DNA of 64,000 bases from GCA-2693325 sp964011675. Its GTDB lineage: Bacteria > Latescibacterota > UBA2968 > UBA8231. The position numbers were made by a program, and so were the translations under genes. This document shows positions 44,232-52,268 of this stretch, piece after piece. The DNA is taken from assembly GCA_964011675.1 (NCBI GenBank), contig CAXGPR010000006.1, forward strand, positions 11,260 through 75,259. The letters run 5' to 3'. The notes beneath the pieces are model-generated. The model ran no database searches. It saw only the letters and a program-made list of their open reading frames with translations, and was not told the origin of the DNA. Every line of letters begins with the position of its first letter. Positions within the stretch are counted from its first letter, which is position 1.

Positions 44232-45686
44232 ATGCGAATAGCCGTGGCGGGATTTGCTCATGAGTCAAATACCTTTTATTCACAGCCCACTCGACTGGGA
44301 GATTTTGGCGTGTGTGAGGGAGAGGCCATTCTATCACACTATGCCAGTACGTTTCATGAGATTGCCGGATACATAGCCGGAGCCGAGCAGTTCGGGTATG
44401 ATATCTTCCCGATAGTGGCTGCAGGAGCGACGCCTGCTGCTGCGGTCGAATGGGAGGCCTATGAGCACTTTGTGGGGCGGATACTCGACGGCCTGCAAGA
44501 AGGGCCTCGAGTAGACGGCATACTACTAGCGTTGCACGGGGCTATGGTAGCTGAGGCGTATCCACACGGAGATGCTGAAACCGTGCGTAGAGTGCGTGAG
44601 TTAGTCGGAGACGATGTGCCGATTGCCGTTACACACGACTACCACGCCAACGTGCCTCCCGAACTAGTCGAGGCCGCTGATGCGCTTGTGATTTATAAAA
44701 CGAACCCGCATATCGACCAGCGCGAGTGCGGTTTGCAGGCGGCTTCTATTCTTGCGCGTACGATCCGCGGCGAGATCAAGCCGACTATGGCGTTGGCCAA
44801 GCCCGAGGTGCTGTTCAATATATATCACCACAACACGAGTGTGGCTCCCATGCAGCCGCTAATGCAGAAGGCCATAGAACTCGAGGGACAGGAAGGTATA
44901 CTCGCCTGCAGCATTGCCGCGGGATATCAGTATGCCGACGTGCCGCATATGGGCCCCTCTGTGGTTGTTATTACCGATGGCGATGAGGAGCGCGCCCAGC
45001 GCGAAGCGCGTACGATTGAGCAGGCGATATGGGACGTGCGTGAGCAGCTCAAGCCGCAGGTGGCTAATCCTCAGCAGGCCGTGCAGCAGGCAATAGAAGG
45101 CAGTGAGTTTCCCGTGTGTTTGCTCGACTTCGGCGATAATATAGGCGGAGGGTCTTCGGGGGACTCGACGTTTGTGCTTGAGGAACTCGTGCGTCAGCAG
45201 GCTGAAAAATGGGTGTGCACTCTCTGGGATCCAGAGAGCGTGCAGGCCTGCTTCGAGGCTGGAATAGGCGCCGAAGTCGCTTTGCGTGTCGGGGGTAAAA
45301 CCGACGACGTGCACGGTTCTACGCTGTCAATTGAGGGCCGCGTCCGGACGCTGCATGACGGCTCGTATGAAGAGACCGAGCGCCGGCACGGCGGCGGCCG
45401 GTTTTTTAATCAGGGGCTCACCGCGGTGGTCGACGTGCAGGGCAAGGGACTCCTCGTGCTCAACAGCAGTCGGTCTTCGCCCAATAGCATACATCAGATC
45501 ACCTGCGTGGGTATCCAACCTTCTCAGCAAAAGATTTTGGTTGCCAAAGGAGCGGTTGCTCCGCGCGCTGCCTATGAGCCCGTCAGTGCGCGTTTGATTG
45601 AGGTTGCTTCGGGCGGCGCTACGGCTATTCTCCGCTCATCGGAGGAATACGCGCAGGCGCGCAAGACGCTTTACGAATGGCAGTAA
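44232..45686 (+). CDS. M81-family metallopeptidase (MlrC/microcystinase C-like)
   Basis: Residues 1-300 match the MlrC N-terminal domain (FAHESNTFYSQPT, LLALHGAMVAEAYPHGDAE, VTHDYHANV, VIYKTNPHIDQRECG) with its zinc-binding His/Asp residues. The last 190 residues match the MlrC C-terminal domain (DFGDNIGGGSSGDSTFVLEEL, QGLTAVVDVQGKGLLVLNS). MlrC cleaves linearised microcystin; most relatives in heterotrophs have other, unknown amide substrates. An AGAGGAG site precedes the ATG. Length 484 is typical. Confidence 0.9.
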   Translation: MRIAVAGFAHESNTFYSQPTRLGDFGVCEGEAILSHYASTFHEIAGYIAGAEQFGYDIFPIVAAGATPAAAVEWEAYEHFVGRILDGLQEGPRVDGILLALHGAMVAEAYPHGDAETVRRVRELVGDDVPIAVTHDYHANVPPELVEAADALVIYKTNPHIDQRECGLQAASILARTIRGEIKPTMALAKPEVLFNIYHHNTSVAPMQPLMQKAIELEGQEGILACSIAAGYQYADVPHMGPSVVVITDGDEERAQREARTIEQAIWDVREQLKPQVANPQQAVQQAIEGSEFPVCLLDFGDNIGGGSSGDSTFVLEELVRQQAEKWVCTLWDPESVQACFEAGIGAEVALRVGGKTDDVHGSTLSIEGRVRTLHDGSYEETERRHGGGRFFNQGLTAVVDVQGKGLLVLNSSRSSPNSIHQITCVGIQPSQQKILVAKGAVAPRAAYEPVSARLIEVASGGATAILRSSEEYAQARKTLYEWQ

Positions 45687-45708
45687 TTTTACATACAAGG
45701 AGTCTATC

Positions 45709-46752
45709 GTGACGCTTCGAATTGGTATCATCGGTGCGGGTGCCAATACCCGCCTTCAGCATATTCCCGGCTTTCGCTCTATTCCAGACGTTGAGATTAC
45801 GGCCGTGTGTAACCGCTCCCTCACCTCGAGTCAGCGTGCAGCAGAGGAGCTGGATATTCCGCATGCATTTGAAGATTGGAAGGCGCTGGTACATTCCGAC
45901 AGCGTTGACGCGGTGTGTATTGGAACATGGCCCTACATGCACTGTCCCATTTCGCTAGAAGCTTTATCAGCGGGTAAGCACGTGCTGACGGAAGCGCGTA
46001 TGTGTATGAATCTGGCCGAAGCTAGGCAAATGCAGGCGGCGGCCGTCGCTAGCGACGGCGTTGCGATGATTGTTCCAGCGCCGATGTATTTGGCGGCAGA
46101 GCCGCTCTTACTAAAGATGTTAGAAGACGGTTTCTTCGGTGATCTCATCGAAATCGAAGTGCGCGGTTTGGGGGGCGTCTACAATCCAGACACTCCGTTG
46201 CACTGGCGTCAGCGGCGGGATTTTTCGGGGCAAAACATAATGACCTTGGGCATTCTCAACGAGACGGTGCGTCGCTATGCCGGCCACGAAAAGCACGTGC
46301 TAGCCAATAGCGCGACGTTTACAGCGGAGCGCGTGGACTCAGAGTATGGATTGGTGCGTCCAGTCGATGTGCCCGATAGCTTGGGCGTTTTGGCAGAGCT
46401 GGAAAACGGCGCCCAGGCGGTTTATCATCTTAGCAGCGTTGCTCGCTTGGGAGATGGTTCGACGTTTGAATTTTACGGGACAAAAGGCAGCTTCAAAATG
46501 GAGGGTGGATCTGCCATTGAACCTGGGCGCGTGTGGATCGCCGGCTCAGACGACGCTTCCTATCGTCCGTTGGAAGTGCCCGAACTGCCGCGCAATGCTT
46601 GGCGTGTGGAGGAAGATTTTATCGATGCGATTTTACAGGGGCGTGCGGTAACGCATACTCATTTCGACGACGGCGTGCGCTACATGCAGTTTACGGAAGC
46701 CGTTCAGGTCAGTCTAGCCGAGGGCCGCAAGGTGGCGCTAGATGAGCTCTAG
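45709..46752 (+). CDS. Gfo/Idh/MocA-like oxidoreductase lacking the EKP lysine
   Basis: The Rossmann start RIGIIGAGANTR and the C-terminal sheet domain define the family. Where other members read E-K-P (for example CEKPMAHN in the protein at 20200) this one reads TEARMCMN, so the conserved lysine that helps catalysis is replaced. The start is the GTG at 45709, six bases after AAGGAG (45697-45702); the frame extends upstream only into the M81 gene. Protein length is 347. It may bind its sugar differently or act as a dehydratase or isomerase. Confidence 0.82.
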   Translation: MTLRIGIIGAGANTRLQHIPGFRSIPDVEITAVCNRSLTSSQRAAEELDIPHAFEDWKALVHSDSVDAVCIGTWPYMHCPISLEALSAGKHVLTEARMCMNLAEARQMQAAAVASDGVAMIVPAPMYLAAEPLLLKMLEDGFFGDLIEIEVRGLGGVYNPDTPLHWRQRRDFSGQNIMTLGILNETVRRYAGHEKHVLANSATFTAERVDSEYGLVRPVDVPDSLGVLAELENGAQAVYHLSSVARLGDGSTFEFYGTKGSFKMEGGSAIEPGRVWIAGSDDASYRPLEVPELPRNAWRVEEDFIDAILQGRAVTHTHFDDGVRYMQFTEAVQVSLAEGRKVALDEL

Positions 46753-47743
46753 TCGCGCGGAGCAGGTAAGATTGACGTCAATCCATTGCTGGGCCCTATT
46801 CATCGTCCTCCACCTGGCGTCTTTTTCCTCTGTCGCCGAGACGGTTGACCCTCGTCTGGTCGCCAATCCCGAGAAAGGGGAATGGACGCTTTTCGTCATT
46901 CCCGATACCCAGCACTATTCACAGGACAGAAGCAACGCCCCTATCGCCTATATGCACTCGGCTTTTGACTGGTTGGTGGCAACGCGCGATCAGCTCAACA
47001 TAAAGTTTGTGCAGGGACTGGGTGATATTGTGGAGAGCGGCAGCTTTTTTGCCGAGTGGGATAGGGCAAGCGTCGCCTGGAACAAACTCTACGGCCAGAT
47101 TCCGTTTGTGGTCAATCAGGGCAACCACGACAGTATTAGCTCAATTAATAAATACTTCCCGGTCGCCAACTTTGAGAGCGAGCCCTGGTGGGGTGGAAGT
47201 TACGAAGGTATTCACAATTCTTATCAGGTATTCAATTTCTACGGCGAGGATTTCCTGTTTATAAATGTTCAGTCGCACGATCCTTGGGGCACGGATAATC
47301 CGGGTGCGCGAGCCTGGGCTAATGGAGTCATCGCCGCCCACCCCGAGCACAAGGTGTTGCTCGGCACCCACGACACCTTAGAGACGAGTACGATCAAGAG
47401 GGATATTCTAACTCAGCACGATAATATTGTCCTGTCCAACGCAGGACACAGCTGCGCACGGGAGACGCGTTTTCTGACCTTCGGTCCGGACGGCGGTGTG
47501 GCACAAAACTTTGTCGTCGATTATCAATGCGACAAACAGGAAATTATGCTGCTGCGATATTACGTGTTTAGACCGCTCGAAGACAGGGTCGACTACTACA
47601 CCTACTCGCCGATTGCCGATATCTTCGAGGAGGATACAAATTCTCAGGGCTCTTTCGATCTGGAAATGCGCGACGATATCGACACGGCCGTAGTGAATTC
47701 ACCTTGGAGTTGGATTAAAGCGAAGCTCAGACCGAGCCGTTGA
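46742..47743 (+). CDS. Secreted calcineurin-like metallophosphatase
   Basis: A signal peptide (hydrophobic core ALFIVLHLASFSS, probable cleavage near SVA-ET at 33-34) precedes the metal-binding series DTQHY, GLGDIVESG, NQGNHD, GTHDTLE and NAGHSC. This order (D-x-H, GD, GNHD, H, GH) is that of calcineurin-like phosphoesterases. Length is 333. Exported members release phosphate from esters or cyclic nucleotides. The ATG overlaps the previous gene's stop, so it may be translationally coupled to the oxidoreductase. Confidence 0.88.
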   Translation: MSSSRAEQVRLTSIHCWALFIVLHLASFSSVAETVDPRLVANPEKGEWTLFVIPDTQHYSQDRSNAPIAYMHSAFDWLVATRDQLNIKFVQGLGDIVESGSFFAEWDRASVAWNKLYGQIPFVVNQGNHDSISSINKYFPVANFESEPWWGGSYEGIHNSYQVFNFYGEDFLFINVQSHDPWGTDNPGARAWANGVIAAHPEHKVLLGTHDTLETSTIKRDILTQHDNIVLSNAGHSCARETRFLTFGPDGGVAQNFVVDYQCDKQEIMLLRYYVFRPLEDRVDYYTYSPIADIFEEDTNSQGSFDLEMRDDIDTAVVNSPWSWIKAKLRPSR

Positions 47744-47758
47744 TGGCCCAGTCCGACT

Positions 47759-48550
47759 TTATAGCGGTTCTCCACAGTGGGGACAGTGTGTGAGTTCGTC
47801 CTCTTTGTTTTGACGCATCTTCTCTAATTCTTCTGTAAATCCTGCACCCAATATGCCGGCTGGTAGAGCAAACATGCCTATGCCAAGGATAGCAATAATC
47901 GCCCCTATCGTTTGTCCCAGAGGGGTTATCGGATAGGCATCTCCGTAGCCGACCGTAGTCAGCGTGACAATGCCCCACCACATGGTAGTTGGAATACTGG
48001 AAAACACTTTGGGTTGCACACTGTGCTCGGCAAAGAACATGAGAGAGGAAGAAATAATGAGCAGCGTCAACAAGACAAAGAATATGCTCAACAACTCTTC
48101 TTTGCGTTGGTGCACGACGTGGCCTAGGAGGCGTAAGGCACGCGAGTAGCGCGCGAGCTTTACGATGCGAAAAATGCGCAGTATGCGCACGGTGCGTACG
48201 AAGCGTAAGTCGACACCGAAAAAGGGTAGAAAAAAGGGTAGTATAGCCAGGAGGTCGATTATGCCTAGAGGAGATACAATAAAGCGCAGGCGTCCAGAGA
48301 GGGGATGGGCATATCGGGTATTCGTGGTGCAGGACCAGATACGCAAGATGTATTCAATGGAGAAGACGGCAATGGAAATGTATTCAAACGCAGCGAAGGC
48401 GGCTTGATGGGCGCTATAGACCGATTCTACAGTCTCTAGAATAAGGGCTACGACGTTGAGAAAGATCAAAACGATAATGGCGACGTCGATGGCTCGTCCC
48501 GTATCGTCACCCGGTTCTAAAAAGTAGTAGACGTGTTCTCTGATATGCAT
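47759..48550 (-). CDS. Voltage-gated potassium channel (Kv type)
   Basis: Six membrane helices in 263 residues include an S4 with regularly spaced arginines (R116, R119, R122, R125, R128, then K131 and R134) and the selectivity filter TVGYGD at 199-204. These identify a voltage-sensing K+ channel of the inner membrane. The C-terminus ends CPHCGEPL (C256, C259), half of a zinc-ribbon-like site that could come together in the tetramer. A GGAAGG ribosome-binding site lies just before the ATG. The next upstream gene on this strand ends 70 bases away. Confidence 0.93.
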   Translation of the reverse strand: MHIREHVYYFLEPGDDTGRAIDVAIIVLIFLNVVALILETVESVYSAHQAAFAAFEYISIAVFSIEYILRIWSCTTNTRYAHPLSGRLRFIVSPLGIIDLLAILPFFLPFFGVDLRFVRTVRILRIFRIVKLARYSRALRLLGHVVHQRKEELLSIFFVLLTLLIISSSLMFFAEHSVQPKVFSSIPTTMWWGIVTLTTVGYGDAYPITPLGQTIGAIIAILGIGMFALPAGILGAGFTEELEKMRQNKEDELTHCPHCGEPL

Positions 48551-48620
48551 TATCGCCTTCCTTTAAGTGCACGCATTGCGAACTGCGTCTTCTATCGGGT
48601 GCGCATCATTTGGGGATCAA

Positions 48621-49751
48621 TCAAGTCCAGCTGGCAAAAACTTCTTCCGCAAGACCGAACGACGTGCTCATGCCAGCACCTCCCACGCCGTTGACGATGC
48701 GTACGCCGGGTGCGGGGGCTGCGACAAAGTCGGCATCGGTTGGATGTTTGGCATATAGGCCACTCCATCGTTGTGCTATGTGAAGCGTTGGGGCCGTTAG
48801 GAAGGTTTGTAGATATGCCATAACAAGCTGGTCGATTTCTGGTTTGTCAAAAGGATCTGGATGCCAATCGTATTCGTGTGAATCGCCGATGGTGATCTCT
48901 CCCAACCCGTTTTGCGAAGCCATGACGTGAATACCCCACTGGTCGAACTCCGGATTTTCGCGGCTGACTCGTGCGGAATACGATGCCAAAGAAGTACACT
49001 GCCTAAACGCGGCGTAGTGGCGCAGAGTCAGGCCTGCTGCTAGCATGGGGCCCAATTGCCAGCTGTCGGGTTGAGGAACCGTGCGCATCATCTGCAGCTT
49101 ACAGCGAGTTAGGCCGCTCGATTGGTAAATAGAGGGATAGAGGCTCTCGAAGTCGACCCCGCTACATACGACAGCTCGTTCGGCGCGCCAAGTGGTTGAA
49201 GGCGTGTATATGTTAGGCAGGTCAAGGGCCTGGACGGGCGTGGAGAAACACAGCTCAACCCCGTATTCGCGAGCGAGAAAGTTCGGTAGTTCTGCAATGG
49301 CTTGACGAGGGTCGACGCATGCCTCGCTTGTACTCCATATGCCGCCCCTGAGCCCGTCGGGGCGCACTGCATTACTGCGGCTTTGAACTTCCTGCGAACT
49401 GAGGAGTTCAACGTTGTATCCCAGTGCTGGCGCCTGCTGTGCGAACTCGGACAGGACGGCCATTTCGTCCTCTGCATAGGCTAGATGGAGCGATCCGGTG
49501 GGCTGATACCATATGCCTGCAGCCGGTGCGATATCTGCCCAAATATCTCGGGTGCGCAGTGCGCGTTGATGGATTGCTCCGGGCGCCTGTCCAATGGGCC
49601 AAATCATGCCGAAGTTGCGTATCGAGGCACCCGCAGCTTGCGGTGAACGCTCAAATAGTACAACGGATAGCCCGTTTTGTGCTGCTGTAAGGGCGTGTGC
49701 TATGCCTACGATACCTCCGCCTATAACGGCAATATCTTTCTTTTTTTTCAA
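48621..49751 (-). CDS. FAD-dependent amine oxidoreductase (TIGR03364-like)
   Basis: The 376-residue DAO-type protein begins IAVIGGGIVGIAHA and continues with GASIRNFGMIWPIGQ, a segment I associate with TIGR03364, a subfamily linked to phosphonate-breakdown loci. The C-terminal VNGVGGAGMSTSFG completes the FAD site. It probably deaminates an amino- or amino-phosphonate compound. The alcohol dehydrogenase gene lies 10 bases upstream and belongs to the partner subfamily. No phosphonatase or phosphonate transporter is in view, so the substrate is uncertain. Confidence 0.82.
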   Translation of the reverse strand: MKKKKDIAVIGGGIVGIAHALTAAQNGLSVVLFERSPQAAGASIRNFGMIWPIGQAPGAIHQRALRTRDIWADIAPAAGIWYQPTGSLHLAYAEDEMAVLSEFAQQAPALGYNVELLSSQEVQSRSNAVRPDGLRGGIWSTSEACVDPRQAIAELPNFLAREYGVELCFSTPVQALDLPNIYTPSTTWRAERAVVCSGVDFESLYPSIYQSSGLTRCKLQMMRTVPQPDSWQLGPMLAAGLTLRHYAAFRQCTSLASYSARVSRENPEFDQWGIHVMASQNGLGEITIGDSHEYDWHPDPFDKPEIDQLVMAYLQTFLTAPTLHIAQRWSGLYAKHPTDADFVAAPAPGVRIVNGVGGAGMSTSFGLAEEVFASWT

Positions 49752-49761
49752 GGAAATACCC

Positions 49762-50802
49762 TTACGACAGAATGAGCGAAACGCGGGAAAATCGCTGGGA
49801 TTGGGCCAGCTCTATGGCGCGATCCAACTCGCTCAGCGGGATGGGTGGACTGACGAGCTCATCGTACGGATTGAGTGACGCTGTGCGCGATAGAAATGCG
49901 ACTGCGGAATTGAGATGACGTGGGCTGTAGTTGTGCACTCCGCGCATGGTGACGCATTTGCGGATGATTTGTTCGCCCGTCAGGTCGATCTGTGTGTCGG
50001 GGTGCACCATGCCTACTAGGATGTAGAATCCTCCGGGCCGCAGGGCCTCCAAACCGTCCTTGAGTAGCACGGACGCCCCCGCTAGCTCAAAAACCGCATC
50101 TACTCCCTCTTTTTCACGCACCAGCACGTCCTGTACGTGCTCTACAGGGATTGCGCCGAAGTCGGCGCTGTGTCGGCGACGCTCGACGTGAAGGTCCATG
50201 CAGTATATGCGTTTGATGCCGCGTTCTGCCAGCAGAGCACAGCAGTACAAGCCGAGAAGGCCGGCTCCTTGTATTAGCACGGAATCGCATCGACCGGGAA
50301 GCGTTTCTGCTGCGTTGACTACAGTGGCTAACGCACAGTTGGCCGGTGCGACCGTTGCGTCTGCGAGCCTATCGGGTAGCGTGACAATATGCGTTCCCTG
50401 ACGCAGGAGTATGTGCGATGCATAACAGCCATTGAGGCCGCTACCATCGTCGAGCGGAGCATGACCATATTTAAACAAGTCTGCACATTTTTCAGGCAGG
50501 TTGTAATCGCTACATGCCAAACACGATCCGCAGCTGTCGGCGATACTCCACGTGATCCGGTCGCCCATGCGCAGATCGGGTCGCCCACTGCCCACAGCGA
50601 CGACGTGTCCGACCGCTTCGTGGCCCAGAATACACGGCGTTCGCTCCGGCCGATGTCCAGAGAGGGTGTGAAGGTCTGACCCGCAGATGGTTGCCAGAGC
50701 AATTTCGACTAGGACTTCTCCCGCCTGTAGTGAAGAAGGCAGGGGTACGTCGCATGCCTTTAGGGGGTGGTCTGGTCCGTAAAAAACCTGGGCATACGCC
50801 AT
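49762..50802 (-). CDS. Zinc-dependent alcohol dehydrogenase (phosphonate-associated TIGR03366-like)
   Basis: A medium-chain dehydrogenase with the catalytic zinc ligand in ICGSDLHTLSG, GHEAVGHVVAVG, the structural-zinc cysteines around CGSCLACSDYNLPEKC, and the cofactor strand IQGAGLLGLYCC. The paired FAD oxidoreductase and the overall sequence suit the TIGR03366 group. I choose the ATG at 50802 (MAYAQVF), four bases after the upstream stop; an ATG at 50847 would add 15 residues overlapping that gene. The ribosome-binding site is weak for both. Confidence 0.84.
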   Translation of the reverse strand: MAYAQVFYGPDHPLKACDVPLPSSLQAGEVLVEIALATICGSDLHTLSGHRPERTPCILGHEAVGHVVAVGSGRPDLRMGDRITWSIADSCGSCLACSDYNLPEKCADLFKYGHAPLDDGSGLNGCYASHILLRQGTHIVTLPDRLADATVAPANCALATVVNAAETLPGRCDSVLIQGAGLLGLYCCALLAERGIKRIYCMDLHVERRRHSADFGAIPVEHVQDVLVREKEGVDAVFELAGASVLLKDGLEALRPGGFYILVGMVHPDTQIDLTGEQIIRKCVTMRGVHNYSPRHLNSAVAFLSRTASLNPYDELVSPPIPLSELDRAIELAQSQRFSRVSLILS

Positions 50803-50806
50803 GATA

Positions 50807-51541
50807 TTAGTCTGCCCGTGTACGCCAGTAGCCTTCGAGTGTGTCATGGGGCTTCCACCCTAGAAGACTCCGTGCTTTATGGTTGTGATAGCGACCGTGT
50901 GGCGTATCAGTTGTGATGTGAAATATTTCACAGCGAGAGGGCAGAACTTTCAGATTTACCTCTAAGCATTTGCGCAGGGCGCGTGCTGCGTCGGCAAAGG
51001 TAACGGAAAAGGGATTCGTATCTTTGCCTTGCTGGCCTTCGGGTGGCTCGGCATCGCGGAAGCTCAGAAAGAGCGTCGTGAGAACGTGCAGGGGATAGTT
51101 CGCACTAAAGACGCGGCAGATTTCCTGACCAATTGACTTGCTGTGTGCGTAGAGGTTAAGGCCCGAGTGGAGCGGGACCTCCTCACTGATGTCAAAGTCG
51201 TAGTGTTCGTAGCTCGGGCCGACCTGTGTGAAATGTGGACCGGTGTTAATAAAGCGAGTGTGCCCCATTTCTGCGGCAACACGCACGGCGTTGTAGGTGC
51301 CGGTCGTATTCACGTCAAAAGCGACTTTGCGGTCGGGGCGCAGCACGGAGCAGTTGACGATTACATCGGTTCCTCGTGCTGCTTCGCGAACCTGGGCTAA
51401 GTTACTTACGTCCACGCGCATCGTTTCATGTTCACTGTCGATTTCCACTATATCCGTGATACGTAAATCGTAGGCGCCTTCGAGCTCTTTCACCACGTGT
51501 GGACCGAGAAAGCCGTTGCCGCCTAGTAAAAGAACTTTCAT
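50807..51541 (-). CDS. NAD-dependent epimerase/dehydratase
   Basis: VLLLGGNGFLGPHVV starts the Rossmann fold; VNCSVLRPDR follows, and a NLYAHSKSIGQEI segment has the active-site Tyr-Lys pair. The 244-residue SDR is shorter than nucleotide-sugar epimerases, like the other free-sugar enzymes in the window. It overlaps the next upstream SDR gene by four bases and lies four bases before the alcohol dehydrogenase, so these genes form one minus-strand unit. Confidence 0.8.
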   Translation of the reverse strand: MKVLLLGGNGFLGPHVVKELEGAYDLRITDIVEIDSEHETMRVDVSNLAQVREAARGTDVIVNCSVLRPDRKVAFDVNTTGTYNAVRVAAEMGHTRFINTGPHFTQVGPSYEHYDFDISEEVPLHSGLNLYAHSKSIGQEICRVFSANYPLHVLTTLFLSFRDAEPPEGQQGKDTNPFSVTFADAARALRKCLEVNLKVLPSRCEIFHITTDTPHGRYHNHKARSLLGWKPHDTLEGYWRTRAD

Positions 51542-52257
51542 ATGCGATCCTCAAAGGTATACTGAGGTTGGAACTTAAGCGCATTGCAAATGCGCTCCGA
51601 AGAGAAGCGAGCCCGGTCAGATACGGACTGTAAATGAAGGACGTGATAGGACCGAGGTCGACGCGGATCCAGCGTCTTCCGCTTTTGCAGAAGGAGACCA
51701 ACGGCGCGAGCCGCATCGCGTTGGTCAACCCACATGGGATCGTACTTTTGTTCGGTAACATCTTCCGATAGGACCACGTGCCCGAGGCGGAGTACAGCGA
51801 CGTCGAGTGCATTGCTGTGGGCAAACTCACGCGCGGTGAATTCCGCTAGGTGCGCCCCGAGTTGGGCCGGGCTAGTGTTGGGCTGCGGCTGCCAGTGTTC
51901 TCCCACCGTCATTTCAACATCGTAGGGTTGGAATAGATCCAGCGTGCTGATGACCAGTGCGAAAGACACGTCGGCCTCCGATGCGGCCAGCAGCAAATTG
52001 TAGTGGCGGCGAGAATTGATATCGAGCCACTCGTTTTCTCCGTCGTTTGGACGGGGTGCATGGGCCAGATGGACGATGGCATCGATGCCTTGAACGAGCG
52101 CGTCCGTCGCTTCATCATGTCCTAGGTCACTCCGCACAAACTCCAAGTCTGTAGAGATTTCTTCTCTATCGGTCAGACGAACCTGATGATCGGTGCGCAA
52201 AGAGTCTGCTATAGCTATAGCTAGCGGGCTGGCGGCACCAGTAATAAGAACTCTCAT
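51538..52257 (-). CDS. NAD-dependent epimerase/dehydratase-like protein
   Basis: VLITGAASPLAIAIA is a Rossmann turn, and IVHLAHAPRPN follows where SDRs read V-x-H-x-A-A. No clear YxxxK is seen: the corresponding helix reads LGAHLAEFTARE, so the catalytic Tyr and Lys may be gone. I start at the ATG at 52257, seven bases after GAGAGG; the longer frame to 52389 is antisense-like sequence inside guaB. Product length is 239. It may be a binding or regulatory SDR that works with its neighbour. Confidence 0.72.
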   Translation of the reverse strand: MRVLITGAASPLAIAIADSLRTDHQVRLTDREEISTDLEFVRSDLGHDEATDALVQGIDAIVHLAHAPRPNDGENEWLDINSRRHYNLLLAASEADVSFALVISTLDLFQPYDVEMTVGEHWQPQPNTSPAQLGAHLAEFTAREFAHSNALDVAVLRLGHVVLSEDVTEQKYDPMWVDQRDAARAVGLLLQKRKTLDPRRPRSYHVLHLQSVSDRARFSSERICNALKFQPQYTFEDRI

Positions 52258-52268
52258 GTGATGACCTC

